Shown here piece by piece: positions 32,781 through 35,721 of a stretch of 35,721 nt of DNA (position 1 is its first letter; each line of letters opens with the position of its first letter). The notes beneath the pieces were generated by a model. It had not been told where the DNA came from, searched no databases, and worked only from the letters and a program-made list of their open reading frames with translations. Position numbers and translations under genes: made by a program. The DNA comes from an uncultured Chloroflexales bacterium. Lineage in GTDB: Bacteria; Chloroflexota; Chloroflexia; Chloroflexales; Chloroflexaceae. The stretch lies in the NCBI GenBank assembly GCA_937925925.1, contig CALANA010000293.1:1-35721 (forward strand), in the 5' to 3' direction.

Positions 32781-34187
32781 ATGATAGTAGCGCGACGCGC
32801 AGCAGTGCGCTCCTTGCGGTTTGTCTATCACCTCTGTTACCTCCTGGCATTGCTGGCCGTTCTCTGGTTGACCTGGTATGTGCGCGATGTACCGCTTGAA
32901 ACAGCGCTGTTCACTGGTCAGCTACGCATCGACAGCTTGAGTACGTTCTTCGCTCTGCTGACGCTGCTGCTGGCACTGGTGCAGTGGGCCTTGCGCCTGC
33001 GACCGGTGTGGCCGACGCTGCTGCTGACGCTGTGTCTGTCGGGAGCCTATGCTACCTCGAACCTGTTGCTGGTCGCAGCAGGGTATCTGCTGGCGACGCT
33101 GATTGAGGTTGTGGCGGGGAGGTTGCCGCGCCCCGCGCCCCTTGCGCCGCGAGCGATCTGGCTGTTACTGCCCGTGGTCTGTTTCGGGGTGGCTGTGGCC
33201 GGGTTGCAAACCCGGGCTGGTACCTGGCACTACCATGCGCCGCTGGCGGGAGCGGGGTTGAACAGTTTTGTGTTCTGGTTTGTACTGCTGGCGACTATCC
33301 TGGGTTCAGCGGTGCATATGTATGCGCACGTCTTGACGCCTGCTATGACCAGTGGGCCGCATACGCTGGCGGGCATCTGTCTGGCGCTGGCCTGGTGTTA
33401 TCCCCTGGTGCGGCTCTATAGCCTGGGGCCGTGGAATGCGGGCTGGCATGCGGCCACGTTGCTGCTGAGCGGGGCACTGGCGCTGTGGGCCGTGTGGCGG
33501 GCGCTGGTTGCACCGATCATCACGCGGACACACTGGCTGCTGTGGTCGCAGCTCGGAGTGGCACTGATCGGCCTGGGCCTGGGCACCAGTGCCGGGATTG
33601 TGGCCGGATGTTATGCGCTTATGCTGGTGCCGTTGCTGCTGGCAGGGCTGGCCCGCCCCACTGCATCTGAGACACAGGCCGTGGTGCCCTCTCCGGCCAT
33701 GCTATCCTGGGCATTCTGGCTGCTCTCGCCCGCGCTACCACTGACCGCGCCGTTTGTCTCGTTCTGGATGGGCATTGGTGCAGCGGCGGCCAGTCGTATG
33801 TTTCTGCTGGTGGGTATCCTCTGGCTGGCGGGCCTGCTGTATACGCTGACGATTATCCAATACACCCGCCCGCTCCTATCGGCTGCTCCGGGCCGTACCG
33901 GGCGAACCGTCGCGTGGGTGGCTGGTATCAGCGTCGTGCTGGGCGTGACCGCGCCTACGCTGGTCTGGATGGTTATTCGTCCGATTGTGCAGCAACTCCA
34001 GGGTGGGTTGACCCCCTTCGGCGATATTGTGCTCTGGCCCTGGGGCGGGCTGATCGCGCTCGATGCGGCGCGCCGGCCAGTAGCAACCCTGCCCTCACTG
34101 ACGCTCTTTCTGCTGATGCTGGTGCTGGGGGCACTGGCCTGGCTGTTGCTGCGCTTGCAACGCATGATGGACAACCGTCGTGGGTGA
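32781..34187 (+). CDS. Membrane protein related to NuoL/M/N antiporter-like subunits
   Basis: The 468-residue protein has about 13-14 hydrophobic segments. Three parts fit proton-pumping subunits of complex I and related hydrogenases: LRIDSLSTFFALLTLLLAL near 48-66, the block AHVLTPAMTSGPHTLAGICL / ALAWCYPLVRLY near 182-214, and LSPALPLTAPFVSFWMGI near 316-333. In the second block, the position of the invariant channel lysine (LLKLGxYGLLR in NuoM) appears to be Leu in this protein, so proton pumping may be lost. The start is uncertain: no clear Shine-Dalgarno precedes ATG 32781. It overlaps the next gene by 8 bp. Assignment is by eye and homology is distant. Confidence 0.65.
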   Translation: MIVARRAAVRSLRFVYHLCYLLALLAVLWLTWYVRDVPLETALFTGQLRIDSLSTFFALLTLLLALVQWALRLRPVWPTLLLTLCLSGAYATSNLLLVAAGYLLATLIEVVAGRLPRPAPLAPRAIWLLLPVVCFGVAVAGLQTRAGTWHYHAPLAGAGLNSFVFWFVLLATILGSAVHMYAHVLTPAMTSGPHTLAGICLALAWCYPLVRLYSLGPWNAGWHAATLLLSGALALWAVWRALVAPIITRTHWLLWSQLGVALIGLGLGTSAGIVAGCYALMLVPLLLAGLARPTASETQAVVPSPAMLSWAFWLLSPALPLTAPFVSFWMGIGAAAASRMFLLVGILWLAGLLYTLTIIQYTRPLLSAAPGRTGRTVAWVAGISVVLGVTAPTLVWMVIRPIVQQLQGGLTPFGDIVLWPWGGLIALDAARRPVATLPSLTLFLLMLVLGALAWLLLRLQRMMDNRRG

Positions 34188-35100
34188 GTGGCTCGGCACG
34201 CTGGGGTTGGCCTGGCCGCGCCTGTTGCTCTATCCAGGTGGCCTGAGTGCGCTGGGAGTGGCCTGGGTACTGGATTTTCTGCTCGTTTCTAGTGCCGATC
34301 GATCGGTGTCCGCATCCCCCCGCGTCCATGAGGGAGCAACCGCATCCTCCCCCGTGGACGGGGCGGCCAGGGGGGGAGCATGGTGCATCCTTGACCTGAG
34401 TGCAGTCGTGGCTCCGCTGCTGATCATCAGCCTGTTGCCCTTGCCACAATCGGGATATTTTGCCTACACTCCCGATCTGCTCGTGGCGCTGGTGCTGTTG
34501 GAGTGGCCCTCGCTGTGCTGGTATGGCCCCAGGTGTATGCCGGTTCTGTTCGGCAGCGCCATGGCTGGTGCTGCATCCTCTGTATCCCTCCCGTGGACGG
34601 GAGGGCAGGGGGAGATGCTGGAAGGACAGCGCTGGCGCTGCGAAGCATATGTGCTGCTGGTGCTGTCGCTGCTGGCTGTTGCACAGACGCAAGGTTCGTT
34701 GCGGCTGGAAGCGCTCACGGTGACCAGTGCGTCAGCAACGCTTGCACATCAGGCGCTGCGCTGGCTGGGCATGGCTGGCTGGAGCGTCGCGCTGCTGGCC
34801 CTGCTGCTGCCGGAAGCAGATCTGGATAGGACGATGACCGGCGGTCTGCGGTGGGGACTGCGGCTGCGCACCGGGGGGCACGTATTGCTGGCCTGGCTGC
34901 CGTGGCTCCCACTCTTGCAACCGCGCTCGTGGCTGGTGCTGTTGCCGTTGCTGTTCCTGGTGTGTGCGTTGACGTTGGTTACCTGGCGACCAGGGATGCT
35001 GCTCCGTCAATCATGGCCGATCGTCTCGCGCAGTCTGATGCTCGGCATCGGGCTGGCGTTTAGCCTGGTTACCTACGAGTTGCTGGCAGCCCGGCTGTAA
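34180..35100 (+). CDS. Membrane protein resembling NuoH/HycD-type subunit
   Basis: The 306-residue protein has about seven hydrophobic segments. YTPDLLVALVLLEWPSLCWY (about 95-114) and RCEAYVLLVLSLLAVAQTQG (about 151-170) resemble the membrane anchor of complex I or formate-hydrogenlyase-like enzymes (NuoH, HycD), in which the Glu before Y/P is conserved. It starts with GTG 34180, overlapping the previous gene by 8 bp, so the two are co-translated. Two loops are coded by short palindromic DNA (34350-34363 and 34586-34605), which looks like in-frame repeat insertion. No quinone-binding or hydrogenase partner is nearby. A GTG start with no strong Shine-Dalgarno fits coupling. Family call is moderate. 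Confidence 0.6.
   Translation: MGEWLGTLGLAWPRLLLYPGGLSALGVAWVLDFLLVSSADRSVSASPRVHEGATASSPVDGAARGGAWCILDLSAVVAPLLIISLLPLPQSGYFAYTPDLLVALVLLEWPSLCWYGPRCMPVLFGSAMAGAASSVSLPWTGGQGEMLEGQRWRCEAYVLLVLSLLAVAQTQGSLRLEALTVTSASATLAHQALRWLGMAGWSVALLALLLPEADLDRTMTGGLRWGLRLRTGGHVLLAWLPWLPLLQPRSWLVLLPLLFLVCALTLVTWRPGMLLRQSWPIVSRSLMLGIGLAFSLVTYELLAARL
34350..34363. repeat. In-frame palindrome CCCCGTGGACGGGG
   Basis: CCCCGT-GG-ACGGGG lies inside the 34180 gene in a low-complexity loop flanked by repeated GCATCC words (34342, 34383). The flank GGCCAGGGGGGGAG matches the second site's GGGCAGGGGGAG. Confidence 0.6.
34586..34605. repeat. In-frame palindrome CCCTCCCGT-GG-ACGGGAGGG
   Basis: Nine-base arms are perfect. 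It shares CCGTGGACGG with the 34350 site and is preceded by GCATCCTC, so both appear to be the same small repeat inserted in two loops of one protein. Confidence 0.65.
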
Positions 35101-35112
35101 GGCGTGGTAGAA

Positions 35113-35721
35113 CGTTGGAGCGTTGGAGCGTTGGAGCGTTGGAGCGATGGAGCGATGGAGCGATGGAGCGATGGAGCGGTGGAGCGGTGGAGCGGTGGAG
35201 CGGTGGAGCGGTGGAGCGGTGGAGCGGTGGAGCGGTGGAGCGCCCTGAGCGTCCTGAGCGTTGGAGCGCTTGAACGCTTGAGCGCTTGAACGCTTGAGCG
35301 CTTGAACGCTTGAACGCTTGAGCGCTTGAGCGCTTGAACGCTTGAACGCTTGAGCGCTTGAGCGCTTGAACGCTTGAACGCTTGAACGCTTGAACGCTTG
35401 AACGCTTGAACGCTTGAACGCTTTCTGCTTCGAAGCGCCCCGCGCCACATCCCCGCCCACGCCGCGCCCCGGAGGGACGCGCTACGCAGCGTGCGCCCTT
35501 GCGGTGGAGCGGTGGAGCGGTGGAGCGGTGGAGCGGTGGAGCGTTCGAGCGTTGGAGCGTTCGAGCGCCCTGAGCGTCCTGAGCGTTGGAGCGCTTGAAC
35601 GCTTGAGCGCTTGAACGCTTGAACGCTTGAACGCTTGAACGCTTAAACGCTTTCTGCTTCGAAGCGCCCCGCCCGCGCCCCGGAGGGACGCGCTACGCAG
35701 CGTGCGCCCTTGCGTTCGAGC
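35113..35721 (+). repeat. Composite 8-bp-period tandem arrays, two tandem units, running off the edge
   Basis: Unit 1: GTTGGAGC / GATGGAGC / GGTGGAGC octamers (35113-35240), two nonamers CCCTGAGC-type (about 35242-35259), then GCTTGAAC / GCTTGAGC octamers to about 35421, palindrome GCTTCGAAGC (35427-35436) and a core of about 42 bp (35461-35502). Unit 2 repeats the order (35503-35714) with shorter arrays; palindrome at 35656-35665. Eight is not a multiple of three, so all frames of both strands stay open and give ERWSxGALERWS-like strings; none is accepted as a gene. Confidence 0.9.

Noticed and set aside
35011-35460. Open frames of 60-150 codons through the terminal octamer arrays, on both strands (also 35073-35450, 35104-35289, 35414-35614)
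   Set aside because: An 8-bp period with no stop words keeps every frame open; the products are KRSSVQAF- or ERWSVGAL-type repeats with no start signals.
35113-35721. CRISPR array
   Set aside because: Units are 8 bp with no unique spacers, and no cas genes are nearby.

Overview
The window looks like a chromosomal segment of a Chloroflexota bacterium, most likely class Chloroflexia. The basis is inference: long CHAT/TPR and NACHT proteins, a sigma / zinc-finger / CHAT gene set, secreted proteins ending in a short Phe-Leu-Pro-Leu-type tail, and very many miniature palindromic and tandem repeats between genes. No rRNA, tRNA, CRISPR array, phage gene or intact transposase was found.

Layout. 1-896 has no convincing protein gene; it holds miniature-repeat debris and a promoter and terminator about 100 nt apart (possible small RNA or attenuator). 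897-5382 (+) is a four-gene operon: acyl-CoA synthetase, 3-hydroxybutyrate dehydrogenase, PHB-depolymerase-family esterase and an alpha/beta hydrolase. Together they suggest use of 3-hydroxyalkanoate esters or polyesters. 5614-14798 (-) runs from a sigma factor through a zinc-finger putative anti-sigma factor, a TPR-CHAT putative protease and a secreted Asp-box (BNR) repeat protein to a secreted serine hydrolase with tandem WWWYY repeats and a beta-lactamase-like domain. The last two are unrelated in sequence but end in the same seven residues, FLPLIIR, spelled with different codons. 15049-15462 is an unrecognised small protein with its own promoter.

16051-20136 (+) pairs an orphan peptide/nickel-type solute-binding protein with a Cache-HAMP-GAF-GGDEF diguanylate cyclase behind a palindrome-marked promoter and a structured leader. 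20137-21192 is a degenerate tandem repeat field with palindromic units. 21193-22533 is a phosphomannomutase/phosphoglucomutase. 22955-24442 is an NAD(P)-binding protein fused to a DUF2867-type domain. 25092-25696 (-) is a RelE-like toxin / HTH antitoxin module with a near-perfect sigma-70 promoter. 26340-27557 is a PLP aminotransferase.

28093-30387 (-) is a NACHT NTPase with a multi-pass membrane C-terminus, flanked by repeats. 30433-31145 is a dense cluster of miniature elements; one 117-bp element with 13-bp terminal inverted repeats and a 9-bp target duplication sits inside another. 31376-32458 is a ParA/MinD-like ATPase with a C-terminal zinc ribbon. 32781-35100 encodes two membrane proteins resembling the antiporter-like and NuoH/HycD-like subunits of complex I-type enzymes, apparently without the key channel lysine in the first. 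The window ends in 8-bp-period tandem arrays (35113-35721) that also occur, inverted, at 27620-27775.

All calls come from reading sequence and motifs; no database search was run.
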